Source of the DNA: Bedellia somnulentella
Lineage: Eukaryota > Arthropoda > Insecta > Lepidoptera > Bedelliidae
NCBI GenBank assembly: GCA_963576735.1
Contig: OY755183.1
Coordinates: 16,635,213-16,699,212 of the forward strand
DNA: 64,000 nucleotides
Reading direction: 5' to 3'
The notes under the pieces are model-generated. The model made no database searches and was not told where the DNA came from. It saw only the letters and a program-made list of their open reading frames with translations. The translations under genes were made by a program, and so were the position numbers. Below are positions 10,163-19,986 of the stretch, in pieces (position 1 is the first letter of the stretch; each line of letters starts with the position of its first letter).

Positions 10163-10282
10163 AAAAAAATATACCTGGTGATGGTAGGTTTATTAAGTAA
10201 TATACTCGTAACAGTTATTAATATATGTGCTCACACCCTGAAACGTACATAGTACACCTATTCATATATAACGTACAATTAC

Positions 10283-10528
10283 ATACTCACGGCTATAGCT
10301 CCCTAGAAGGGGTAGCCAGAGCTGACCAATTAAAAATTCCTCAGCCACTTTTGGAAATTTTAGAGGGGAAAAGATGGTAATATAAAGTATGTTGGTGATG
10401 GTTCTCCAACCGCATCGTCCAAAAAACCTTTAAAGCCCCAATACCGTTAGTCGCCTCTTACGTACACCCACCGGAAGAAATGGGGTAGTGCTATTCTAAG
10501 CCGACACTACACGTACACTACACTACAC
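10283..10528 (-). mobile_element. Family A copy A4
   Basis: Reverse-strand copy from CATACTCACGGCTATAG to GTAGTGCTATTCTAAGCCGA. A 15-bp direct repeat, ATAACGTACAATTAC at 10268-10282 and the same with one change at 10529-10543, flanks it. Confidence 0.85.
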
Positions 10529-10605
10529 ATAACGTGCAATTACTTGAAAAATATCTGAATTAATTAATATTCCAATATATTTTTCGCTTTTCCAATTAAT
10601 GCCGT

Positions 10606-10873
10606 GCCGTGTAGTGCCGGCGTAGAATGTCACTACCCCTTTCTACCCATGGGTGTCGTAAGAGGGGACTAAGGTTACGGGGCCTTTTTTAAGTGTTTTT
10701 TAAGTGTTTTTTAAGTGTTTTTTGGGCGCTGCGATTGGACCCAAAACCAACGATACTTTATTTCTACCAGCTTTTCTCAAATCAACTTCCAAATGTGGCT
10801 GAGGAGTTTCTAGCTCTGAAGCTCTGGCTACCCCTTTTTGGGATTTATGGCCGTGAGTATACGTACGTACGTA
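10606..10873 (+). mobile_element. Family A copy A5
   Basis: Full-length copy (GCCGTGTAGTGCCGGCGTAG to CCGTGAGTATACGTACGTAC). A triplicated TTTTTAAGTG segment near 10686-10720 expands the middle. Confidence 0.8.
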
Positions 10874-10914
10874 AAATGAGTAAGTGTACTTTTAAATAGG
10901 TGTTCAAACAATAT

Positions 10915-11291
10915 CAATGGCAACCGTGATTGCCCAGTGGGTAGAACACTCGGTTATCGTGCAAACGGCTAGTGTTCAAATCCTGGGTCGGGCCTACACC
11001 AATTTGTCTTTTCTAAAGACACACGTTAATTTAATTTATCATGGTTGTTAACGGTGAGGGAAAACATCGTGAGGAAACCCACATGGCTGAGTTGTACTTA
11101 GTCATGTGACAGTGTATTCGTACAAAACGGCGATAGGCCTGCCCCCTATCACGTGAGTACACTGTCCATGCAAAACGTGGGTATTCTGAACACCAGGTGA
11201 CAAAGTCACGTGATGTTCAGAAGTATTAGTACCTCTGCCAACCCCTTCGGGGATATGAGGCGTGAACGTTTATGTTATGTTTATGTTATAT
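10915..11291 (+). mobile_element. Family B tRNA-derived SINE, copy B1
   Basis: Full-length copy. The tRNA-like head has an A-box-like TGCCCAGTGGG and a B-box-like GTGTTCAAATCCTGGG. The conserved body includes GGCGATAGGCCTGCCCCCTA and the tail is TTATG repeats. The flanks are GTTCAAACAATAT (10902-10914) and GTTCAAATAATAT (11292-11304). Confidence 0.88.
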
Positions 11292-11304
11292 GTTCAAATA
11301 ATAT

Positions 11305-12930
11305 AATTTATAATCTTACCTTTAAAATAAGGATAGTAGATAAATAAAATAATTTAGCCATTTCACAGGTTTACGCACTGGCAGTAAATACCTTTTACAA
11401 TGAATACTGTGTATTTATATTAACAAACGCTTACCGTATATGGCCAGATATGAATATTTGGTAATTAGTAGTACGATAGTAAAAGTTTCGATAAAAATAT
11501 AGGTGTACGTGCCATTTTAGAAATATTAACATATTTATCGATTAAGTCATTCAACATGAATTTTAATTAATGACAAGTAATTACGTAATTAAATATGACG
11601 ACGAAACAATTAGTTTATTCAAGTATTTATTAACATTGCTTCGGTCGTATAGTAAATCTTTAAAACAAATATTGCAAATCTATCACCCCAAACAGCTTAT
11701 TGTACCATATTTTATCTACTCAACTTCTAAAGGTGGCTAAGTTTTTTTTCTGATCTACTCAAAGTGTATGTAAGTATAGCTAGAGTTATATATAATTATT
11801 TATAAGGTTTTATTTTTCTGGACAAAATACTCGCGTGGTTATATTATAAGAATAAATCAATCAAGTTGTTTTTGACTCCTGTAAAAGTTAATCATATTTG
11901 TAAAAATAATAATTATATTGAAATCATTTCTTTATTCATATTTTGTAGGATAGTATTTCTCCTGATTAATAAGTTATTTAATTACGATATTTCTGCATTT
12001 TATTTACAGAATTATCTCCCTCGAGCAACTAACCTCGTTAAGAGTGTATATTTTCACACAAAATTATTGTAACCGAAGGTTCCGCTTATTTGTAAAGATT
12101 GTGGGGAATATGTCAAAAACTGACAATCCTATCCCAATCACAGAGACGTTTCTATACTTGAACATATGAATATTTTCTTTAAAAAACTACCTACTAAAAA
12201 TAGCTGAGGGAATGTTCATTACGAAGCTCTATCAATCAATAGAAATCCAGCCCTCATTACAGTCTTTCGCTCACCAACAGCTCATCGAACCTAAAACCGC
12301 AATATCGAAAAACTTTCATTAACCTTCGCCTCCAAAGAAAATACCCAAAAAAGAGCGTCTTAAAAAAACAATTACTCAGCAATACCCGTCTCCCCCGGGG
12401 TGTTTGTATCGGCAACAAACACACCCGTGATATATTGCACAGCAGACAAACAATTCGAGACATGTTTGGCGACTGCATTCTAGTATCGAAAACATGGGAG
12501 ATTTATACTTGTTTCCAGTTTTAAGTTATTGTATTGGTTCGGTGGTAAAGTTGAGTAGGAGCTTTTAGAAAATTTGGTAGTTTAGTTAAGTATATATGAC
12601 CTCTTAAAATAAATAAGTGATTTGTAAGTTAAATGTGTTGTGGATTCAATATTTAGTGGTAATTGGTATTTTTGTCATACAAAAAACTTCGACAAAAGTT
12701 ACACATTGTTTACTGAATTTATGTGAAATTATATCTATTTATAACATCATACAAAACTCATCGTGCTATCTAAAAAAAATTCAATATAAAAATACCTACA
12801 TCCCGCTAGAGTAATATAAATACAGATTTAGATTGTAGGCACAGGCCTACTACAGTTGGCGTTCAATATAATAAAATATTTATAAAGTTATAAAAGTGTA
12901 TCAATTCTTATGTGTTATAACAACTTTCTT
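11305..12930. other. AT-rich stretch without a recognisable gene
   Basis: Only faint decayed family A pieces are seen, for example TCTACTCAACTTCTAAAGGT near 11714. Small ORFs here (for example 12257-12478 on the - strand) show no known motif or splice context. Confidence 0.5.
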
Positions 12931-13014
12931 CCTATTAAGGGTGCCCCTGAATTTTGTGTATATTTTCAAAAATAAGTATTATAAAAATGGGTTTACTGAA
13001 ATATTTAACTAACT

Positions 13015-13155
13015 TTAGGGGTATTGGGGCTTCAAAGTAATGGTTGGGTGATGTGTTTGTAGACCCATCGCCAACAACCTTTATTTTACTGTCCTTCAAA
13101 AGTAGCTTAAGAATTTGTATTATCATTTTGGGACACATAGTATGTATGTATGTTC
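13015..13155 (+). mobile_element. Family A fragment A6, diverged
   Basis: Keeps GGGGTATTGGGGCTTC, TAGACCCATCGCCAACAACC and TTTATTTTACTGTCCTTC, then a short GTATGTATGTATG tail. Both ends have decayed. Confidence 0.6.
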
Positions 13156-13807
13156 TATTGTATAATAATGGGCCAAGAAAAATAAAAGAATTATAGACCA
13201 AAAGAAAGACGTTTTTTTGTTGGTTTCGAAGCTTTTTCTTCGCAAAAATTATTCGTAAGTTAAATTAAATCATTTTTTCAGTGCAAGTACACAATATTTT
13301 TCATCAAATGTGTCCGGATCCAACTGATACGAAATTAAAAGTATTTTTTTAAATTTTACATGACATTATTATTATTTTCTAATTCATTTTCTACTTTCTA
13401 TCCACCTCTTAGAGGATGGTGAAAGGGTGGGTGGTGCAATGATGTTCACACAATATACTCGTAGAAGTCCGCTCGAGGCGTACTTGGCGACATGGTAACG
13501 CACTATACGCTGCAGGGTCACTATCGGTTTTCGATCTTGTTACTGTTATCCGCAGTTCAATGAATTCTATTGTAGTTTCAGTTAAACATTCAGACAAACA
13601 GACGTTTAGATTATAGATGGTTTTGAATACAGAAATAAGGTACGTAAATGATCTGGACTACAAAATCTAACATGTTATTTATTTATTTGGCACACAAAAT
13701 ATTTCACATTCATACATACACATACTTCGGAATTAGTAATACATCAGCTTGTTATCAGCGTAGGAGTAGAGTGAAAAATAAATTATAGTTGTTGATGGGT
13801 GTCAGAT

Positions 13808-13922
13808 CATACATACATACATATACTCACGTCATTAGTTCCCGTTGGGGTAGGCAGAGACTATTGATCGCCACTTCGCACGATCCTGACAAACCTCTCT
13901 AGCTTCGTTTACATCCATATAA
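13808..13922 (+). repeat. Family C repeat, copy 2
   Basis: Same order of motifs as at 4739: CGTCATTAGTTCCCGTTGGG, GGCAGAGACTATTGATCGCC, CTGACAAACCTCTCTAGCTT. An ATACATACATAC run precedes it. Confidence 0.7.
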
Positions 13923-13980
13923 TATCCAGTGTCAGATCATATACCCAAAAATCACTTCAAAAGTAAAGGAAAGAGAAATT

Positions 13981-14055
13981 TCGACACTAGCGGGGATCGA
14001 ACCCGCGACCTCCGGGAATACGCCCCCGTCGCTCTGCCAATTGAGCTAATGTCGA
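13981..14055 (-). ncRNA. tRNA-like sequence (SINE head or tRNA pseudogene)
   Basis: Read on the - strand there is a 9-bp closing stem, TCGACATTA against TAGTGTCGA with one G-T pair. A D-arm follows (GCTC...GAGC), with an A box TTAGCTCAATTGGCAGAG and a perfect T-arm GCGGG-TTCGATC-CCCGC. The stem uses the bases that should be the unpaired positions 8 and 9, and the anticodon arm (GGGGGCGTATTCCC) does not fold canonically. It therefore looks tRNA-derived, not a working tRNA. A decayed cousin with the same AAATTTCGACAC end lies at 39190-39225, which supports a dispersed SINE. Confidence 0.55.
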
Positions 14056-14278
14056 GTATTTACGTAGTGTTAGCGTTGCCTTCCTCCGATTTTTTTACAA
14101 ATTCGGAAGGCCACTTGTCTACCTTTACAGATAGAATGCAAATGTCGAGAACGCTTAACTATCACATAATTCGAATGTTTTTTTTTCATGAGCACCTCAT
14201 GTAATAATCCTGGTAATATATTGGCATAAAGCGCCATTGCATACTGAGCCACTTCTGTGATCGGTCTATTAGTTAATA

Positions 14279-14650
14279 TAACATAACATAACATAACATA
14301 AACGTTCACGCGAAATATCCCCGAAGGGGTTGGCAGAGGTACTAATACTTCTGAACATCACATGACTTCGTCACCTGGTGTTCAGAGTACCCACGTTTTG
14401 CATGGACAGTGTACTCACGTGATAGGGGGCAGGCCTATCGCCGTTTTGTACGAATACACTGTCACATGACTAAGTACAACTCAGTCATGTGGGTTCCTCA
14501 CGATGTTTTCCCTCACCGTTAACAACCATGATAAATTAACCACACATATGTATTTAGAAAAGACAAATTGGTGTAGGCCCGACCCAGGATTTGAACACTA
14601 GTCGTTTGCACGATAACCAAGTGTTCTACCCACTGGGCTATCACGGTTGC
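14279..14650 (-). mobile_element. Family B SINE, copy B2
   Basis: Reverse-strand full-length copy starting with an ACATAACATAACATAACATA tail and ending at the tRNA-like head (CCCACTGGGCTATCACGGTT). The body is conserved (GATAGGGGGCAGGCCTATCG). Confidence 0.85.
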
Positions 14651-15111
14651 TAAATATATCCTTTCCATACGTAACACAGACTGAAATAATGCAGTTAATT
14701 CAACCCCAAGTTCCCGAAATCTCGACACGCATCGAAAACCAGTGGTAGTGCAGGAGCTCCAACCACCAAGCCTGAGGGAGGCTTAGCTACTTCGTCGAGA
14801 GCTATTGTTTTGCCTTTTTACAAGCAGTCTGTATCATGCCGTTGGGGTTATCGGAAACCATAAGCTTCGTACGAAGAGTGTCTTTAACTTTGCCTTTTGC
14901 TACTGGTGGAAATATTTTCTTTGGCTTTTCAATATGCGAACACATTCGGATTCAGCGTGGAGTGAGAGAAGTTAGAATGAAAGATTGTTTGCTGTATTGC
15001 TTTGAATGTCTGATCTTGTGTTGAGGAGTTATTTTGTTGGTAGAGTTTTAGATGTGAATGCGTGGTTTTGAAAATCTGGGTGGATATTCGTTATTTTATA
15101 ATATCGGTATA

Positions 15112-15346
15112 CATACATAAATCTACTCACGGCTATAAATCCCTAGAAGGGTAGCCAGAGCTTCAAAATAAGAACAACTTTTGGACGATGACTGGGGAAA
15201 AGATTTTTACAAAGGTTTTTGGTAAGTCCTGAGTCCAATTACAACGCCCAAAAATCACTTAAAAAGCCCAAATACTCTTAGCCGCCTCTTACAAACACTT
15301 GCGGGAAAAAATGGGGTAGTGCTATTCTGTCCCAGAACTACACAGC
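15112..15346 (-). mobile_element. Family A copy A7
   Basis: Reverse-strand copy with moderate divergence, from CATACATAAATCTACTCACG to GTAGTGCTATTCTG. The flanks are TATCGGTATA at 15102-15111 and 15347-15356. Confidence 0.8.
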
Positions 15347-15394
15347 TATCGGTATATATATGCGATATTGGTTTTGAATATCACTAACCCACAC

Positions 15395-15480
15395 CCCACA
15401 TTACTACCACATCCTTTACTTTATCGTATTACCCCCACTTTACTTTCAAAAGTGGCCGAAGAATTGTTGATTTCAAATGA
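15395..15480 (+). mobile_element. Family A fragment, decayed
   Basis: ATCGTATTACCCCCACTTTA and TTTCAAAAGTGGCCGAAGAA match the ...ATCTTTTCCCCACTCAACTT CCAAAAGTGGCTGAGGAA region of family A. Only the middle remains. Confidence 0.5.
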
Positions 15481-15819
15481 GTGTAGGTGTTCTGCAAATA
15501 GAAGCCAATGGCTGTGGTTACATAAGTAATCTATCAGAATATTGAGAATCTCTCGTATCAGAGGTTTCACGTTCCAATTAAGGCACATATTGCTATTGTC
15601 ATATTGTTTGTTTGGCTTGGATGTTACTTAGTATTATTTGATGTACCTATTTAATATACTTATGATTTTTCTATCAAATTTTACATACTCTTGCTCAAGG
15701 CTTAAAATCCCAAAGAAGATAGCCAAGAACTTCGGAGTTAGATATTCTGCCGCCAATTTTGGAATCGAGTGGGAAAAGATTGTAAAATTAAGTGATAGAT
15801 CTCAAGCGACATCGCTTAA

Positions 15820-16037
15820 CATACATACATACATATACTCACGGCTATAAATCCAGTAGCCAGAGCTAGGGATTGAGACATTCCTCAGCCACCTTTGGAA
15901 GTTGCGTGGGGAAAAGATGGTGAAATAAAGGTTGTTGGTGATGGGTCTCCAACCGCATCGCCCAAAAATCCCTTAAAAGCCCCAATACCGTTAGTCGCCT
16001 CTTACGTACACCCACCGGAAGAAATGGGGTAGTGCTA
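15820..16037 (-). mobile_element. Family A copy A8
   Basis: Well-conserved reverse-strand copy with a short deletion near the 3' end (AAATCCAGTAGCC). Its 5' part stops at GGGGTAGTGCTATAA, short of the usual head. Confidence 0.8.
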
Positions 16038-16046
16038 TAACAATAA

Positions 16047-16126
16047 CTTCGAAAGCCCCCCGATAAGCTAAGCCACCTCTTACGACTCCTATAGGAAGAG
16101 ATGGGTTACTGCTATTCTAAGATGGA
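16047..16126 (-). mobile_element. Family A fragment abutting A8
   Basis: Only the 5' third of the family is present, reverse strand: AAAGCCCCCCGATAAGCTAA to GTTACTGCTATTCTAAG. It is more diverged than its neighbour, so it is an older insertion. Confidence 0.6.
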
Positions 16127-16313
16127 TTCATACATAGGATTTTACTTTTGTTTTGACACATCTCATTTTTGAGAGGTTGTTTAATGTTCACCAGCTGCAT
16201 TCAGTCCTTAGAAAATATAATTACATGAGTTAGCATAGCAGAAAATATGTAAGATGAATATATCTGAAATATATTATAAATCTTGTTTTGTAATTAATAT
16301 AATATGAAGATAT

Positions 16314-16562
16314 GGCTGTGTAGTATCGGTTTAGAATAGCACTACCCCGATTCATCTCATGGGTGATCGTAAGAGGTGAATAAGGGTATCGGGGCTTTTT
16401 ATTTTAAGTGATTTTTGGGCGATACGGTTGGAGATGGAGATCCATCACCACAAACATTTCTTTAACAATCTTTTCCCCACTTAATTTGCAAAAGAGGCTG
16501 TAGATTTTTTCTGATTCTGAAGACCTGGTTACCTCTTGTATGTAGTGTATAGATGTATATGT
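16314..16562 (+). mobile_element. Family A copy A9, diverged
   Basis: Head GGCTGTGTAGTATCGGTTTA, middle GATTTTTGGGCGATACGGTT followed by a small GGAGAT duplication, and a degraded 3' end without the usual CCGTGAG motif. Confidence 0.7.
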
Positions 16563-16651
16563 TATATTACACACTTTGTAAACCTATTATTAGTGAAACC
16601 TAAAAAAAGTACTTTATTTAAAAGTACTCAATATCGCTTACTATATCCAGA

Positions 16652-17626
16652 ATGGGTTTTGACATAATCTATCAGAATGTTCGCGGTTTGCGAACGAAAT
16701 CTAATTTATTCTTTCAAAGTGTTGTGAACAGTGATTACGACAAAATTTGTGCAAGTGAGACGTGGCTGCTACCTGGGATATTTGATGGTGAGTTGTTTGA
16801 TCACAGATATAATGTGTATAGGCATGATAGACCGTACGGTGATCGCAGCGAGGGGTGGGGGGGTGGCGTGTTAATCGCCGTCCGTAGTGATTTAAAAGTT
16901 ACGCTAAGACAAGATAATTTCTCTCTTCCCGCTATTGCTGGCCTTGAAGTGGTTTGCATTTCACTGAAGGGTGGATCAGAATCAATGAAATGTCCGTACA
17001 AACAGATTCACTTAATATGTAGCTACTTTCAAGAGAGTAATAACCATTTAGATAACTTAACATCATTTTTTGAGACCTTATCCGAGGCAATGTTGAAAAA
17101 CCCGGACGATGCATTTATTTTGCTTGGTGATTTTAATGTAGGTACGGCCATTTGGTCCAAAGCTGGACCTCATGAGTCTTGTTTAAAACTATGTAACCCA
17201 TTAGAAAATAACAAAATTTCTATTATTGCCGATTTCCTAGATTTTACAGGGTGTAGTCAATTTAATAATATTCATAACCATAATGATCGATGCCTTACCT
17301 TGTATTCAGTACTTTACCCTGTAAAGTTTCGCGTTCTTCCTCACCACTGGTACCTGAGGACCTACACCACCCAACTTTTTCCGTTTCTGTCACTTTAGAG
17401 CTTCCAAAAGACCTGCAGCACCCATCTCGTTTGCGCTGGCGGTTCCATGCTGCTGACTTTGATAGTATCCACCATGCTGTCACTAATACCGATTGGGAAA
17501 AATTGTTCGCTGGTTGTGATATTAACGAGGCGACTGATATCTTTTATGAGCAATTAATTGGTTTAATTAATATGTATGTCCCTTCAGTAATTGACAAACA
17601 TAACGACAATTACCCAATATGGTTTA
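16652..17626 (+). pseudogene. Jockey-type LINE ORF2, endonuclease half (interrupted)
   Basis: Starts MGFDIIYQNVRGLRTK, the usual N-terminal motif of the LINE endonuclease. CASETWLLPGI near residue 30, GGGVLIAV near 72 and LLGDFNVGTAIW near 165 follow. A one-base deletion around 17295 shifts the frame, and coding resumes in the next frame as STLPCKVSRSSSPL and LVPEDLHHPTF, then WRFHAADFDSIHHAVTNTDW. At 17626 the ORF is cut by a DNA transposon and resumes at 19987. No ORF1 was found upstream, so the element is probably 5'-truncated. Confidence 0.85.
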
Positions 17627-18097
17627 TAGTCCAGTCAAATTAGCACCAAAAATAGGGGTAAGGTTACATTAATTCGCACCTAGCTAAAAATTGGCATGGA
17701 TGTTGAGAACCCTATTACAAATAATTTGTCAATTATCCACATCAATCCGGCGTGTGCAAAAAAAGTTATTCAAGGTCAAATGTTGCAAAAATCGGTTTTT
17801 TGAGTTTTCCAGCTAAACGGTAAGTTTTATCATAAAAATAGGTGAGACAAAAATTATTCTTTATGCAATTATCTATAAAAATTGTTCATACACTTTTTTT
17901 CCTAAGAATCACCATTTCGGAGATATAGCGATGCAAAAAGTTGAAAAAATTGTGTTACTCATAATATGCACACGTTTCCGCGCCACCCGTGAGGTAGTGT
18001 ACATGGCGCGTTTTTTTTTTACGTGGTTTCCCCGGTAGGCCTATTCCACGATCTATTGTGGTTCAGTTGAGTTAAAAAGCTATTGTATTAAATTGGA
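17627..18097 (+). repeat. Left terminal inverted repeat of the PIN-CXC element
   Basis: About 471 bp, nearly identical in reverse complement to 19522-19983. The main differences are in the outer 25 bases (ACCAAAAATAGGGGTAAG against ACATTCAAG) and a one-base change in a poly-T run. Included landmarks are TAGCTAAAAATTGGCATGGA, CCAGCTAAACGGTAA, CATGGCGCGTTTTTTTTTTA and GATCTATTGTGGTTCAGTTG. Confidence 0.92.
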
Positions 18098-18145
18098 AAT
18101 GGTACTATTGTAGATGACAAGAGCAGTGTAAGTAATTTGAGAAAA

Positions 18146-19522
18146 TTATTCGTCTGATTGATACGCATCTAATGGAACATAATCTATATTGTCTTCTTCT
18201 CCTTCTTCTTCTTCTTCATTTTCTTCTTCCTGCTGGGTACAAATAAATTGTTCAAAGAGCGATGCATCAGATGTCTCCTCGTCTATATCGTAAGAATCCT
18301 CTTCTACTAACGATTGAACATTGGAGCACGACTGGCCTCGACAACTGATACATGCTAATGAACAGAACAACCCAACTTTTTTACAGCCACATTTAGCATT
18401 ACACCCCTTTTTGCAATTGCAAAAAATTGAATTGAGGAGTTTTTCCGGTGCAGGAAGAAGTAAAGTCTGAACTGGTTCCAAAATGTTGTCAATTAACTTC
18501 CAACCACAGTCTTCTGGGTTTAGTTTATTACCGAGCCATACTTGAACTTGATAATATACCCGAAATAGATGTTGGTGAGCAGCAGCAGAGGTTGGAGGAA
18601 GACAAGCTAATTGTACTTGTTTTTTTTTATGCGTATTTTTTGCAAAAGATAAGTATCGAAACTTATCTAAGCATGTTAATTTTTTTGGAGCTCCGTAAAC
18701 GGAAAGAAGAAAGCGAATTCCGTTGGTGATTATAGCTTGTGGAGTAGAGGTACTTTTTTTGAAAACGTTAGAACAATCAACTAAATCTTGTCTCTCAAAC
18801 AATTTCAAAACTGTTCTTTTACCCCTTCTGAAAAATGCTGATGTCGTGTCGCAACCAGTTACTGCATGCAGAAATAATATATGATTTTGGCATTTTGAAA
18901 AAGCAGATAAACTCTTGGATGAATATATATTTGATTGTTGTTGAGCCTTCCCAGGTTTTAAAAAATAAATATTTTTTTCGGTTGGCGTTCGAGCAGTAAG
19001 TAATACCAACAAATCAACATCTTCACCAACAACAATAGTTGAATTTGTCGAGTTAAATTGTTCTATTGCTGTTTCAACTATTAGGACATCAGCATCATTA
19101 TCAGCTTGCTTTACAGAGATATTTTCAGACGTAAATTTTTCTTTCAACATTGTAATGAACTGAGACTTGTTGTGTGTATTTGCGAAAAATTTCTGTTGGC
19201 TGGTGGTAAATGTCATAAATTCATCAAAAATGACGTCCGAACATGAAGATGTTGTTGTAGCTCGACGACGTTGTTCCGCAGCTTTAATATTTTTTGCACA
19301 ATCAGTATAGCCATCAAATACTACAGTCACTCTATGGTCAAAATGTCTATGTACATACCGCACATAATTATCTAAAATATGGCCAAATGTTTCTTCGTGA
19401 TCCCACACTACACGGTGTAATAGATATCCTCCGTCGATTATGTATGTAGCATTTATGTTGTCAATATCTATGTTTACTATTTCAAAACAATCGTAGATGG
19501 CTGACTTTTGTGATTTACGCAT
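18146..19522 (-). CDS. PIN/FEN1-like nuclease + Tesmin/TSO1-like CXC protein of the transposon
   Basis: Intact 458-residue ORF. Residues about 27-240 read as a FEN1/XPG-type PIN nuclease: TYIIDGGYLLHR (D30), VTVVFDGYTD (D70), KQADNDADVLIVE (D141, D143, D145), IVVGEDVDLLVLL (D168, D170) and FLHAVTGCDTTSAFFRRGK (D225). The spaced acidic residues match the metal-binding set of that fold. Residues 368-399 are a cysteine-rich CXC motif (CNCKKGCNAKCGCKK, then C387, C391, C394, C399), a DNA-binding module in tesmin-type proteins. The tail (405-458) is acidic with a long Glu run. Proteins with this PIN-CXC layout recur as repeated genes in many animal genomes, by my recollection. A role as the element's own endonuclease is an inference. 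The Met chosen lies at the inner TIR edge, where the frame opens. Confidence 0.85.
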   Translation of the reverse strand: MRKSQKSAIYDCFEIVNIDIDNINATYIIDGGYLLHRVVWDHEETFGHILDNYVRYVHRHFDHRVTVVFDGYTDCAKNIKAAEQRRRATTTSSCSDVIFDEFMTFTTSQQKFFANTHNKSQFITMLKEKFTSENISVKQADNDADVLIVETAIEQFNSTNSTIVVGEDVDLLVLLTARTPTEKNIYFLKPGKAQQQSNIYSSKSLSAFSKCQNHILFLHAVTGCDTTSAFFRRGKRTVLKLFERQDLVDCSNVFKKSTSTPQAIITNGIRFLLSVYGAPKKLTCLDKFRYLSFAKNTHKKKQVQLACLPPTSAAAHQHLFRVYYQVQVWLGNKLNPEDCGWKLIDNILEPVQTLLLPAPEKLLNSIFCNCKKGCNAKCGCKKVGLFCSLACISCRGQSCSNVQSLVEEDSYDIDEETSDASLFEQFICTQQEEENEEEEEGEEDNIDYVPLDAYQSDE

Positions 19523-19983
19523 TCCAATTTAATACAATAGCTTTTTAACTCAACTGAACCACAATAGATCGTGGTATAGGCCTACCGGGGAAACCACGTA
19601 AAAAAAAAACGCGCCATGTACACTACCTCACGGGTGGCGCGGAAACGTGTGCATATTATGAGTAACACAATTTTTTCAACTTTTTGCATCGCTATATCTC
19701 CGAAATGGTGATTCTTAGGAAAAAAAGTGTATGAACAATTTTTATAGATAATTGCATAATGAATAATTTTTGTCTCACCTATTTTTATGATAAAAGTTAC
19801 CGTTTAGCTGGAAAACTCAAAAAAACGATTTTTGCAACATTTGACCTTGAATAACTTTTTTTGCACACGCCGGATTGATGTGGATAATTGACAAATTATT
19901 TGTAATAGGGTTCTCAACATCCATGCCAATTTTTAGCTAGGTGCGAATTAATGTAACCTTGAATGTCTAATTTGACTGGACTA
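19522..19983 (-). repeat. Right terminal inverted repeat of the PIN-CXC element
   Basis: About 462 bp, reverse complement of 17627-18097, ending CTGGACTA. The ATG of the internal gene is at 19520-19522, at the junction of the TIR with unique sequence. Confidence 0.92.
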
Positions 19984-19986
19984 TTA

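Larger units (their letters stand above)
17627..19983 (-). mobile_element. DNA transposon with long TIRs encoding a PIN/FEN1-like + CXC protein
   Basis: A 2,357-bp element starts TAGTCCAGTCAAATTAG and ends with its reverse complement CTAATTTGACTGGACTA. A TTA target duplication (17624-17626 and 19984-19986) flanks it. Removing the element and one TTA restores the LINE frame across the join (WF|SKPLRK), so both ends are fixed to the base. The TIRs are very long (about 471 and 462 bp). The single gene on the - strand starts exactly at the inner edge of the right TIR, so the TIR must serve as its promoter and 5' leader. No DDE transposase ORF lies inside. Known superfamilies with 3-bp duplications include PIF/Harbinger, CACTA (2-3) and Academ (3-4, some with an XPG-type nuclease). 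Academ relationship is a conjecture. Confidence 0.9.

Noticed and set aside
10186..10260. Small exon ending CATCACCAG|GTATAT on the - strand upstream of the 9420-9845 ORF
   Set aside because: All three frames between the nearest acceptor and this donor contain a stop. The second GTATAT site is only the target duplication of the A3 insertion.
18448..18729. 93-codon + strand ORF inside the PIN-CXC element
   Set aside because: It is the antisense shadow of the 458-residue protein and has no recognisable domain.
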